Part shown: positions 46,050 to 56,112 of the stretch, piece by piece
How the letters are laid out: every line of letters begins with the position of its first letter
Numbering within the stretch: position 1 is the first letter of the stretch
Source of the DNA: Heliocidaris tuberculata
Taxonomy: Eukaryota; Echinodermata; Echinoidea; Camarodonta; Echinometridae
Direction of reading: 5' to 3'
Assembly (NCBI GenBank): GCA_025618425.1
Contig: CM046844.1
Span: forward strand, 17,540,911-17,604,910
Length of the DNA: 64,000 bases
Translations under genes and position numbers: made by a program
The notes under the pieces: model-generated
Database searches by the model: none
What the model was told of the DNA's origin: nothing
What the model saw: the letters and a program-made list of their open reading frames with translations, nothing else

Positions 46050-48194
46050 CTCTCTAGCTTCTCATGATCCTTTCTTTCTTCTCCCTCTTTTTCTCCCCTC
46101 TCTTGCTTCTTCCTAGGCTCCCCCCCCCCTCTTGGTCCCCTGCCTTAATCTCTCTAGCTTCTCATGATCCTTTCTTTCTTCTCCCTCTTTTTCTCCCCTC
46201 TCTTGCTTCTTCCTAGGCTCCCCCCCTCTCTTGGTCCCCTGCCTTAATCTCTCTAGCTTCTCATCATCCTTTCTTTCTTCTCCCCTCTCTAGCTTCTTCT
46301 ATGCTTCTCCTCATCCTCTCTTTCTTCTCTCTCTATTTCTCCCCTCTCTAGCTCCTTCCTAGGCTCTCTTTCTTCCCGAATCTCTCTAGCTTCTCATCAT
46401 CCTTTCTTCCATCCCCTCTATTTCTTGCCCTCTCTAGCTCCTTCCTGGGCTCTCTTTCTCCCGCCCCCCCCCCTCTCTTGGTCCCCTGCCTCAAATCTCT
46501 CTAGCTTCTCATCATCCTTTCTTTCATCCCTATATTTCTTCCCCTCTCTAGCTCCTTCCTGGGCTCTCTTTCTCCCGCCCCCCCCCTCTCTTGGTCCCCT
46601 GCCTCAAATCTCTCTAGCTTCTCATCATCCTTTCTTTCATCCCCTCTATTTCTCTCCCCCTCTCTAGCTCCTTCCTGTGCTCTCTTTCTCCCCCCCCCCC
46701 CTCTCTCTTGTCCCCTGCCTCACTCTCTCTAGCTTCTCATCATCCTTTTTTTCATCCCCTCAATTTCTCCCTCTCTCTGGCTCTTTTATGCTAGCCTCTC
46801 TTTCTTCTCAAATCTCTCTAGCTTCTCATCATCCTTTCTTTCATCCCCTCTATTTCTTCCCCTCTCTAGCTCCTTCCTGGGCTCTCTTTCTCCCGCCCCC
46901 CCCTCCCTCTCTTGGTCCCCTGCCTCAAATCTCTCTAGCTTCTCATCATCCTTTCTTTCATCCCCTCTATTTCTTCCCCTCTCTAGCTCCTTCCTGGGCT
47001 CTCTTTCTCCCCCCCCCCTCTTGGTCCCCTGCCTCACTCTCTCTAGCTTCTCATCATCCTTTTTTTCATCCCCTCTATTTCTCCCTCTCTCTGGCTCTTT
47101 TATGCTAGCCTGTCTTTCTTCTCGAATCTCTTTAGCTTCTCATCATCCTTTCTTTCATCCCCTCTATTTCTTCCCCTGTCTAGCTTCTTCCTAGGCTCTC
47201 TTTCTTCCCCAATCTCTCTAGCTTCTCATCATCCTTTCTTTCATCCCATTTCTTCCCCTCTCTAGCTCCTTCCTAGGCTCTCTTTCTCTCCCCCCCCCCC
47301 TCTCTTGGTCCCCTGCCTCAATCTCTCTAGCTTCTCATCATCCTTTCTTTCTTCTCCCTCTATTTCTCCCCCTCTCTATAGCTCCTTCCTAAGCTCTCTT
47401 TCTCTCCCCCCCCCCCTCTCTTGGTCCCCCGCCTCAATCTCTCTGGCTTCTTATCATCCATTCTTTCTTCTCCCTCTATTTCTCCCCCTCTCTAGCTTCT
47501 CATCATCCTTTCTTTCATCCTCTCTGTCCCCCCTCCCTCTCTATATAGCTCCTTCCTAAGCTCTCTTCCCCCCCCCCTCTCTTGGTCCTCTGCCTCAATC
47601 TCTCTAGCTTCTCATCATCCTTTCTTTCTTCTCCCCTCTCTAGCTTCTTCTAGGCTCTCTTTCTTCCCCAATCTCTCTAGCTTCTCATCTCCCTCTATTT
47701 CTCCCCCTCTCTTGCTTCTTCCTAGGCTCTCTTCTCCCCCCCCCCCCTCTCTTGGTCCCCTGCCTCAATCTCTCCAGCTTCTCATCATCCTTTCTTTCTT
47801 CTCCCTCTATTTGTCCCCCTCTCTAGCTCCTTCCTAGGCTCTCTTTCTCTCCCCCCCCCCCCCCTCTCTCTTGGTCCCCTGCCTCAATCTCTCTAGTTTC
47901 TCTTCATCCTTTCTTTCTTCTCCCTCTATTTCTCCCCCTCTCTTGCTCCTTCCTAGGCTCTCTTTCTCCCCCCCCCCCCTCTCTTGGTCCCCTGCCTCAA
48001 TCTCTCTAGTTTCTCATCATCCTTTCTTTCTTCTCCCTCTCTCTCGTGTAACATCCCCACCCTCACTCTAGTGTGTCCCCACCCTTTCTTCCTTGCCCCC
48101 TCTCTAGCTTCTTCTCCCCTCTCTCTTGGTCCCCTTACTCAATCCCTCTCTAGCTTCTCCTTATCCTTTCTTTCTTCCCTCTCTCTTTTGCCAT

Positions 48195-48900
48195 TAAACA
48201 TTTACCTTGTTTCCCTTTCTTTGAGCACATACATTTTCCTACTAAAATCAGAGCATAGGTGGCAGATAAAGGATTATTTCACCTGAAGGAGGGGGGGGGG
48301 GGGGGGGAGAGAGGGGGTTGTTGCAGTATGGTTTAAAAATATCTGACCTGCAAAAAGAAGAAGAAAAACACTTTTCGATTCTATGGAGGGAAGAAGGGAG
48401 GTGTAAGTCGACATTTAATCAAATAATGTAAAAGGTTATTATTTTCACTACTGCATACTATAAGCACATGCATCCCCTCTCTATTATCTGCAAGTGGACT
48501 CAGGGGTACAAAGTCATGACCAAACAAACATTTAGGAAAATATACCATTTCTGTTTATTTTACAAGAAAAGAAGGAAAACAGTTACAGGTATTTCTAAAA
48601 ACTTCTTCTTTTGATGATGAAATGTCTGTACATGTATTAAAGAAATGCACATAAATACATCAATCTGCAAAATACATAAAAACACAATTCTGGACCTCAA
48701 ATATGTCACAATGAAAATGCATACTGCTGGGGTTAAAAAGATAACTTACTGTCCAAATTTTGCATGCTTTTACATATATTGGACTGTTTTGACAACTCGT
48801 GGAGGACCTGTGTCCAACTAAATGATCTTTGTTCAAACATATTTGTGGTTGTAAAAATTAGATAATTTGAAATGATTCAATTGAAAAGGTATTTCTTAAA
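48195..48900. other. Non-coding DNA
   Basis: G18-type run near 48290; nothing else recognised. Confidence 0.45.
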
Positions 48901-49406
48901 TTAAAGGGGAAGTTCACTCTGAAGATTACTTGAGTTTAAAAAATGCAGAAAAAATAAAGAAAAATATTGGCGAAAGTTTGGACAAAATCCGTTAAAAAAT
49001 AACGGAGTTATGGACTTTTGAAGTTTTGATTTTGTGACGTCACATGCGAGCAGCTCCTCCATTATGTAAAGTGATAAATATTCCATAAAATACAATTTTC
49101 TCACAAAATTTAGAATATTTTCGTCTGTGCATTTGATATATTGTCAGAAATGTTATTCAATACTAGATTCTGAAAAGAAAAAAATATTAATTTATCGTGG
49201 AACGTAAAAAAAAAGCGAATATATGGAATATTTATTACATGACCAATGGGCAGCTGCTCGCATGTGACGTCACGAATCCAAAACTTCAAATACTCATAAC
49301 TCTTTTATTATTTGACCGATTTTCATCAAACCTTTGCCAATATTTTTCTTTATTTTTTCTGCATTTTTTAAACTCAAGTAATCTTCAGGGTGAACTTTCC
49401 CTTTAA
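48901..49406. mobile_element. 506-bp TTAA-flanked foldback MITE (I)
   Basis: TTAAAGGGGAAGTTCACTCT faces GGGTGAACTTTCCCTTTAA; arms of about 180 bp continue through GAAGATTACTTGAGTTTAAA and GTGACGTCACATGCGAGCAG to a short centre. Confidence 0.92.
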
Positions 49407-49409
49407 GAG

Positions 49410-50945
49410 AACATTAGCCTTTAGGGATACAGGTGAATGTTCATACGACCATCCTTCCTTGCCAGGGGTGTTGATCCGTGTTTATGATTGGGGGGATGAC
49501 CGGCGAGGGTGTGGAAGGGGGTATCCTTCCTCCCACATCAGGACTTTTTCAAACATCTGTCTATAAAACTTGCATTTTAGAGCATCCCAAAATGGTTTTT
49601 AATGAAAAGAAGGAATGCAAGGATCTACGCCAATGGACGGAACCCCTTAATTGAGAATAACAATGCGAGCGAACGAATTTTGGGAATTTTCTTCGCTATT
49701 TTCGCATTGAAATTATGGCATTTCTTATTTCCTTACTTCTAATCAGTAAAGAATGTGATGGTATTTTATTTCACGATCAAACATAATGAGTTTGGATAAT
49801 TATTAGTTTTAATTTAATGTATCATAATTCTTATTCATTTTGGGGGATATATATACCCCCCCCACCCTCCCATGTGTCTTGCTATCCCCACTCTTATTTC
49901 AACTCTCACTGTAATGTTGAGGTAAAGAGATGTTTGCCCTCTGTTGGTAGTCATGTACATTGTACATCATTCTCTTTGAGCCACTGCTGGTCATGCTGAC
50001 ACATCAATAGAGTATGCGAACTTGAACTATTGTTAATATGTGACTGATCCTTTTTCTTAGTAATGGAGCTGTATGGTACTGTCATGTTGTATGCGTAACG
50101 AGAGAAATAAATGAACATGAACTTGAACTTTGTTAGAGATTTGGGGGCTCTGGCGGCTAAACCCGGCAGCTACGGTCAGGCTGACAACCTTTTTGTCAAT
50201 GACTTAGATGGTCTAGGTAACTTTAAGGGGTCAAATCTTATGGGTAAAATGGGCTAGCTATTTTGGGACAGCCTCCCAGACTAGAAGTGCAAAAAAAAAG
50301 TAATTTTTGTTAGTTTGTAACTTTGTATGCATAATTTAATACCCCTATAAAAGGAACTTGGTCTGATTGATTAATGAGGGCTGTATTACAAGAAAGAGAA
50401 CCAACAGGAAATTTGCACACAATTATCAAGACAATTGAGGAAGCTGGCCCTAGTGGAAGCAGTGCATGACCCTAAACCAAACCTAGGTGCCATTGGCTAG
50501 CATATACATGTAGGATTTTTTTTTTAGATGACATGAATCTCATTGCTGGTAAACATATAACCTGTTTACCAGATTGAAAAAAGAAAGAAAAAAAAAAACA
50601 AACAACAAAACAAAACAAAGAACTGGCTGACATTTCTATTGAGATGCCAATATATTCCAATATATGTATATCTTCAATTGACTTGTGCAAAGGCATGAAG
50701 AAATCAGTGTTTTGTGAGAAAAATAGGAAATCTTAGATGACAGATCATTATAAAAAAAACAAAAACAATTGGTAAATAGCAAGAGGATGACATTACATTC
50801 TCTTGATCGAGTTGCACATTTGCTACCATCAGACATCTCATTATATTAAACGTTCATAACTTTATAATTTATAGCTTTCTGATTTTTCTCAAATATTTTA
50901 TTCACCAGTGTCTTTTTTAATTCAAAACAACATACATGTGTACGG
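49410..50945. other. Non-coding DNA
   Basis: No exon or structured repeat recognised; A-rich runs near 50575-50620. Confidence 0.45.
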
Positions 50946-50951
50946 ATGTAT

Positions 50952-51190
50952 GACATTTGTCCCTGCGACATTTGTCCCTGCGACATTTGTCCCTGCGACA
51001 ATTGCTCCTGTGACAATTGCTCCGGTCTAACTTTGCCATGCTAATCCTAAACCTAAACCTAACCCTGACCCTAAGCCTAATCCTAATCTTCACATTGTCC
51101 TGAACAAAAAAAAAAAAAAAATGACCTTGACCTTAACCTTTGACCTTTCGAGATATGGACTGTGGAGCAAATGTCGCAGGAGCAAATGTC
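50952..51190. mobile_element. TIR MITE with ACATTTGTCCCTGCG repeats
   Basis: GACATTTGTCCCTGCGAC is repeated three times then degenerates (GACAATTGCTCC); the right end GTCGCAGGAGCAAATGTC is the inverse. The middle has CCTAAACCTAACCCTGACCC, a telomere-like stretch. Confidence 0.75.
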
Positions 51191-51194
51191 CGCG

Positions 51195-51750
51195 CCCATG
51201 TGTACATGTATTTTGAGCCTTTAACTTTTTTGGAGTTTCTTACTGAAGGCCTGAAGCCTAGCAAAAACTGAGTGATACAACTTGAGTTAATATAGTCTTG
51301 CTAATACATAGCTATCAGTGTTCTGGGTAATTTGACAGAGCCTTGCCCAAACAGCTACAAGGCTCACTTCAGCCTTTTGGAGTAAACTACAAAACAAAAA
51401 ATCTTAAGATGGTAAGAGCTGTAAAAGTGAATAAAAAATTTGTACCTACAGGATGCTCATTAGTGTATTATTACTCATTTCCATGCAGACCGTGTTCATT
51501 GTAGGAATGCAGTTTGACGTCCAAGTCGACTGATATCTAGACAAAGAGACAGAGTTCTTATCTATGAACACGGTTTAATAACTTTTTACTCAAACAAGTG
51601 TACCCCCAAGGCCTCCATATATCGTTGGAAGTACATGTATTTCTCAAGCATTTCAAGAGCCTCGTGAGCTTGCCATCAGCTGGATGTACCGGCTGCTGAA
51701 ATATTGGCAACTGCCTCATGCCCCAACGGAAAATGCAGGGGAACAAGAGA
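51195..51750. other. Non-coding DNA
   Basis: Nothing recognised. Confidence 0.4.
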
Positions 51751-51753
51751 CCT

Positions 51754-51876
51754 GGGCCCTGTTTCATAAAACTTATCAATGACAAGTTGCAATAACTGTT
51801 ATAAGCTACTGGAATCCTTGCATCTGATTGGCTGAGAGCAAATTTGTCAGTAAAAATCACTTGATGAAATGCCCCC
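51754..51876 (+). mobile_element. GGGCCC MITE, TTCATAAAACTTG type, copy 5
   Basis: GGGCCCTGTTTCATAAAACT to CTTGATGAAATGCCCCC, with the family core TATAAGCTACTGGAATCC. Abuts the RTE LINE fragment. Confidence 0.85.
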
Positions 51877-51883
51877 AGATTGC

Positions 51884-52248
51884 CACCTTGAGATGGATCA
51901 TGAAGAAAACAAAAGAGCATCAAGCAAGAACGCAAGATGTACATGTATATGCTTCATAGATTACAGCAAAGCGTTTGACTGTGTTGACCATGATACACTT
52001 TGGAATGTTCTACAATCGATGGGGGGGGGGGGGGGGGGGGGGGGGGGGTGCTGAGCATCTCATTTTACTCATGAGAAATCTGTACACATGAGGCAACTGT
52101 AAAGACAGCGTTTGGGGAAACAAACTGATTTAACATAAGGAAAGGAGTTAGACAGGGATGCATCCTGTCCCCATATCTATTCAATATATGTCTGGAGGGC
52201 ATATCATTAGACTAGACAGACTTGAAGAAACAGATATCGGTATTAGAA
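51884..52248 (+). mobile_element. RTE-type LINE fragment, reverse transcriptase part 1
   Basis: Encodes the RT box FIDYSKAFDCVDHDTLW and, after a G28 run at 52021-52048, VRQGCILSPYLFNI, a typical order for RTE/CFDP2-like LINEs. The G run replaces a few conserved codons and breaks the frame. The piece is flanked on the left by a MITE (51754-51876) and cut on the right by another (52251). Confidence 0.75.
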
Positions 52249-52250
52249 TA

Positions 52251-52531
52251 CTGTATAAGCCATAAATTTCGTGGCCATAAATTTTCGCGAATAGGACTAA
52301 CCAGACTATTTCGCGAGTGGTTGAATTCGCGGTCGGAAAATTCTCAAATATTCTACAAACAGCAGTGATGATGCACTTTTGCAAAGCTAAGTGGTGAATT
52401 TCTGACCAGGAGACAACAAATTCAACCGACTTCTAACGGCAATATTTTGGCGTGTTGTTAAATTCGCAACCCACTCACGATTCGCGAAATTCGCGAAAAT
52501 AAAACCCCCGCCAAATATATGGCGTATACAG
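52251..52531. mobile_element. 281-bp MITE with TA target duplication
   Basis: Ends are CTGTATAAGCCATAAATTT and the complement of CTGTATACGCCATATATTT; TA flanks both sides (52249-52250, 52532-52533), as in Tc1/mariner-type MITEs. The interior is rich in TTCGCGAA motifs. Inserted in the RTE LINE. Confidence 0.8.
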
Positions 52532-52533
52532 TA

Positions 52534-52803
52534 GTAGGCAAAAAGACTGACAATATAAGATATGCAGATGACACAACCTTACTTGCAGAAAATGTGGACG
52601 ACGTGAGGACTCTCATCTCAAAAGTAAAAGAAGGGCGAAAGTCAGACTTAGCCTAAACCCTCAACATCAAGAAAACAAAAGTTATGTCTACTAGACCATA
52701 AGAAAGCTTCAGACTGGGTGAAGAAAATATGGTTGTGAACAGCTTTAATTCCTTGCAGGCAAGGATGAGAAAAATGGGGGTTGTGCTCCAAAAAAGGACA
52801 TCA
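52534..52803 (+). mobile_element. RTE-type LINE fragment, reverse transcriptase part 2
   Basis: Continues the same LINE after the 281-bp MITE: NIRYADDTTLLAENVDDV carries the YADD catalytic box, followed by LNIKKTKVMST after a stop. It is cut at 52804 by a GGGCCC palindromic MITE. Confidence 0.75.
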
Positions 52804-52950
52804 GGGGCCCGTTGCACAATACTTGCGTTCAATCGCAACTCCTAAAAATCAAACGCAAGTCCTTAATGAGCACTTCTAATTGGATGAAAATGAAGTTGCG
52901 TTTGATTTTCCTGAGTTGCGTTCAAACGCAAGTTTTGTGCAACGGGCCCC
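52804..52950. mobile_element. 147-bp GGGCCC palindromic MITE (TTGCGTT core)
   Basis: Starts GGGGCCCGTTGCACAATACT and ends with its near-complement. The inner arms repeat TTGCGTTCAA/TTGCGTTTGATT in inverted order around a short AT-rich centre. Same family as 35001-35146. Confidence 0.8.
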
Positions 52951-53179
52951 AGATAGCACTTGGGAACAGCGCCAGAACCAGGATTTTGTGAGGGAGGGAG
53001 CCCAGTATTCTGAAAAATTTTCTGACAAGCAAAAAAATATGGTCATCAGCATTTGGGGGGTGTCTTTTTACTTCAGAATTCTCTGACAAGCAAAAAAAAA
53101 AAAAAAAAAAAAAAAGGTCATCTGTGTTTTTTGGTGGCTTCTCTTTTTTTGCCAGGGGAGGGGGCCCCCTGGATCCGCC
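52951..53179. repeat. A/G-run repeat with TTCTGACAAGCAAAAA units
   Basis: Two copies of a unit containing TTCTGACAAGCAAAAA, the second with a 25-bp A run (53092-53115), ending GGGGGCCCCCTGGATCCGCC. Similar in reverse orientation to the repeat at 37486-37802. Confidence 0.45.
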
Positions 53180-53500
53180 CCTGCTTGGGAAAGCTGCAGT
53201 GTCTGGACTTAAGAAGATAATGAAAGACAAAGATGAAAGCAAACCATGCACATGTACAGCTGATGCCAATTTCTCTTACATGAAGAGTTCTACACAGGAC
53301 ACCTCAGGGGAGAAAAAAGCGTGGGAGGCCCAAACCAGACATGGCGAAGAACAAAAAAGAGCTGACCAGGAGCAAGGGAGTCGGAAGGGACTAACCCTCG
53401 AGACAGCTAGCTCTCATAACAGCAGCAGACAGACTCTAGTGGAGATCCCTTGGGTTGCCTCAAGTGCCAGATGTCAAAGTATTCATCATTTTTAAAAATC
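53180..53500 (+). mobile_element. RTE-type LINE fragment, downstream part
   Basis: The frame reads LGKAAVSGLKKIMKDKD, matching in style the post-RT region of RTE-type elements, then a charged degenerate stretch that includes EKKAWEAQTRHGEEQ. It probably belongs to the same copy as the pieces at 51884 and 52534. Confidence 0.5.
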
Positions 53501-53504
53501 ATGT

Positions 53505-53727
53505 TCTGCAGCAATAGAATTTCTAAAGGCTGCAACAAGAAAATATGTTATTTCTAGACTAGTCACTAGCATGTACGTAAGTTGGACCAATAAAAGTAGT
53601 CATGTATACACGTACATCTCAACAACAGAGAAAATGAGAGAGCACCAATTTTTTTTTCTCAAAATGTAACTACAGTGTAATACGAAGTTATAAATGCTAT
53701 AAGAATAATTGTTAGGATCCCTGACTG
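53505..53727. other. Downstream of B3GALT6 copy 2
   Basis: Expected 3' UTR on the - strand; no clear poly(A) signal assigned. Confidence 0.4.
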
Positions 53728-54738
53728 TTATGGTATACCATTTTCTCTCCTGCAACATTCTGTCGGTGGCTTTTGCCAATCATAAATATAAGAAGGTCTT
53801 GTCTGGTATTCCCTGGAGCACAAATGGCCTGTGTCTTTATAATGCATCCATTTCTGCCTCATATCATCTGGTGTCTGTTTATGTGTGATCAGGTAACTGT
53901 TTGAACAGCCCCTTGACAAATATTCAGTGTCAAAGCGGGTGTCGTGCTGACGATTAACTTCCACTGCTGCTAGCCAAGAACCAAGGGATACATCCTCCCC
54001 ATTATATTTCTTGAGGTATTTCGCATTCAAGCTGACAAAGTGCACTAGATCTGCCGAAAGGACGTAGCCACCACCCTTAGCGTACGGAAGATAGCGGTCG
54101 CATAGTACCCACTCTGCCTCTGCATACTTGCCAGCTTTGTGTACACGGGCACGACCATCAAAGAAGCCCCAGAAGAATCTTTCATGGCTCTTTAGCTGCA
54201 ACTCCTTAGACAAAGCATCAAGTCTTACAAAGGAATCATCGTCTACTTTGAGCACAAATTTATAACTGACATTGTGGTCTAGCCATACAAACATATCAAT
54301 CAACTTTTGAGTTAAAGCATAGAAACCATCTTTAAGCTCTGGCAAGAATAGGAGATCATTGTATTCCTTCTGTTCTTTCTTTAAGGTTTCCAACTGGTCT
54401 GGCGGCAAGTCAGCAATGCCAATTACAAACTTCACAATCATGTCACTGGTTCGCGATGTCAGCCACGTGTCACGTAAAACCTGTCGTCCTGCTAGGAGTT
54501 TCGGCCCTGACATGACCAGTATGACCAGAAATGCTGAGAATGGTTTTACACCATCGTTGTCGTCTAACGTCCTCAATTGATTTTTTTGGCTGGATCCTTC
54601 CCGCGGACAGGGTTTGCCCGGGGAATCTTCTGGAACATTACATGATGACATGAGAAGAACAACTCCGCAGAAAGAGAATATCGGGATGCAGAGGAGAAAG
54701 CGCATAAGAAACCACTGGAAGGTACGTGACATCCTCAT
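53728..54738 (-). CDS. B3GALT6: Beta-1,3-galactosyltransferase 6, copy 2
   Basis: 336-residue GT31 enzyme, paralogous to the copy at 38787-39773; the two are roughly 55-60% identical over the luminal domain by eye. Same predicted role: galactosyltransferase II of the glycosaminoglycan linker, a type II Golgi membrane protein. Features: basic N-terminus, membrane anchor at about residues 11-30, RDTWLTSR near 89, KVDDDS (DDD 166-168), WGFFDGR, GGGYVLS, EDVSLG (248-253), HDTRFDTEY, SRGCSN, and the end ECCRRENGIP. There is one N-glycosylation sequon, NVS, at 156. The start chosen is the ATG at 54738; another at 54732 is equally possible. Upstream in frame is only GTG right at the acceptor (TTGTTTATCTACAG). 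In the LPxLxD segment and DDDSF it resembles the human enzyme more than copy 1 does. Confidence 0.94.
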   Translation of the reverse strand: MRMSRTFQWFLMRFLLCIPIFSFCGVVLLMSSCNVPEDSPGKPCPREGSSQKNQLRTLDDNDGVKPFSAFLVILVMSGPKLLAGRQVLRDTWLTSRTSDMIVKFVIGIADLPPDQLETLKKEQKEYNDLLFLPELKDGFYALTQKLIDMFVWLDHNVSYKFVLKVDDDSFVRLDALSKELQLKSHERFFWGFFDGRARVHKAGKYAEAEWVLCDRYLPYAKGGGYVLSADLVHFVSLNAKYLKKYNGEDVSLGSWLAAVEVNRQHDTRFDTEYLSRGCSNSYLITHKQTPDDMRQKWMHYKDTGHLCSREYQTRPSYIYDWQKPPTECCRRENGIP

Positions 54739-54747
54739 CTTGATCAC

Positions 54748-55385
54748 CTGTAGATAAACAAAACAAAGAACATTCGGAACGAATAAAGGTTCATGTTGCC
54801 ATAATCATCACCAATGGCAGAAAAGCACATGAAGCACTCTTGGTAACAAGTAACAACTTAATTTCAAAGGGATGTGTATCATGTCTAACAACCTCAGAAT
54901 TTAAAGTAGACTATTGCAAAACTTGTTCAAAGATCTCAATTAAGATTTGTGTATTTAAGATGTCTAACTCTAAAATGTATGATGATACAAGGCTTGCAGT
55001 GTTTGCATTCTCAAGACTTCACAATCTCACAAAGATAGCACAGTCACAGCACTCAGCAGTTACTTATATTTTTTAATTGATTAAGACTTACATGTACAAC
55101 AGCATAACAAAAAAAAAAAAAAAGCAGATGAAACAGTATTTAAATATTATTTCAGGCAAATGAATCTGACTTTGACCTTAGCCTTAAGCAACAAAAATGT
55201 CAAAAGGCGTTAAATTTGGTTATGTCGATTTCACTAGTGAATACTGCATACTGTGGAGCCGTGCATCATGTCCATGTGTAGGCATTCACCATTGACTTCT
55301 TTGACTGGATGCAGCTGCATGTCATGTATTACAACACGAGGGTTGATTTGCCTGAATCTAAGCACATTCTCACACGTACACTCAC
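54748..55385 (-). other. Candidate 5' intron of B3GALT6 copy 2
   Basis: Bounded by the GTGAGT donor at 55385 and the TCTACAG acceptor at 54748 on the - strand. Interior AT-rich, A16 near 55110. Confidence 0.5.
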
Positions 55386-55640
55386 CTGTTGAATGACCTG
55401 CTATTTTGAAGATAAAACATGGAAAAGTCAGACAGACACAGCACCAAACACATCATTATTCCACTTCATGGATTGTGAGGATGTTGACGTACGTTTCATG
55501 CGTGCCGTAGAGAAATTTATTCTTATCACAGTCGTTTTCAACGGAGGAAATGTACATTGTAATATTCGAACGACTGGTACCAAGCCTAATAATGTATTTG
55601 TGCATATATTGCAGAAAGAAACGCCAATCTGAGCTTGACT
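55386..55640 (-). other. Candidate non-coding 5' exon of B3GALT6 copy 2
   Basis: On the - strand ATTCAACAG is followed by GTGAGTGT, a near-ideal donor, with the last exon base at 55386. It lies about 640 bp before the coding-exon acceptor at 54748. The upstream limit is arbitrary; no TATA box is obvious. Confidence 0.4.
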
Positions 55641-55644
55641 CCTT

Positions 55645-56110
55645 GAGAAAACGACGAAGTAAATGGTATTTTTATTATAATTTATAAGTATTTAGTCCCT
55701 TTTTATTATTAGTCTATGATGATTGTATGTGGAATTGGTGATATAAATGGTTTGAATATGAAATATCTCGCAAACTGTGTGACATTTGCGTGCCCATTTT
55801 TACGATTGGAATGATTGGGTGTGTTGAGTGTGAATGAATGCAACTGAATGAGTGTTCCTAACGTTCGTCGTATTGACTTTTCTTGTTATTTGGTAGGCCT
55901 ACTACGTGTAATTACAGTCTCGTTGAATAAGATTGTAGAGAATGCTGTGATGTGAACTGTGAACTGTGAACATGAACTAAATTTTACATGTACATTGAGC
56001 ACTTGCAAATGACTTTGAATGAGTGAGATTCAGGTTTTTTAGGTGCCAGACATGTTGTGGCATCTGTTTAAAAAATAAATACATGTAGATCCCTAACTAG
56101 TAGTAGACTT
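55645..56110. other. Non-coding DNA
   Basis: Nothing recognised. Confidence 0.4.
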
Positions 56111-56112
56111 AT

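Larger units (their letters stand above)
42800..48190. repeat. Pyrimidine-strand minisatellite, ~103-bp unit, >5 kb
   Basis: Nearly pure C/T on this strand. The unit contains TTGGTCCCCTGCCT, AATCTCTCTAGCTTCTCAT, CATCCTTTCTTTCTTC, TTCTTCCTAGGC and a C7-C13 run. Regular 102-104-bp spacing is clear at 44670-45090; elsewhere units vary. A block of at least 740 bp is repeated 1451 bp downstream with its embedded MITE. The many frames here are low-complexity shadows. Confidence 0.95.

Noticed and set aside
42800..48190. Regularly spaced units resembling a CRISPR array
   Set aside because: Units are contiguous and similar throughout, with no unique spacers, and the DNA is clearly eukaryotic.
43147..48286. 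Many Ser/Leu/Pro/Phe-rich frames in the pyrimidine array
   Set aside because: They follow directly from CT-rich tandem repeats in any frame; no start context, splice signals or domains.
55393..55632. 79-codon + strand frame
   Set aside because: Overlaps the likely - strand 5' exon of B3GALT6 copy 2; no domain.
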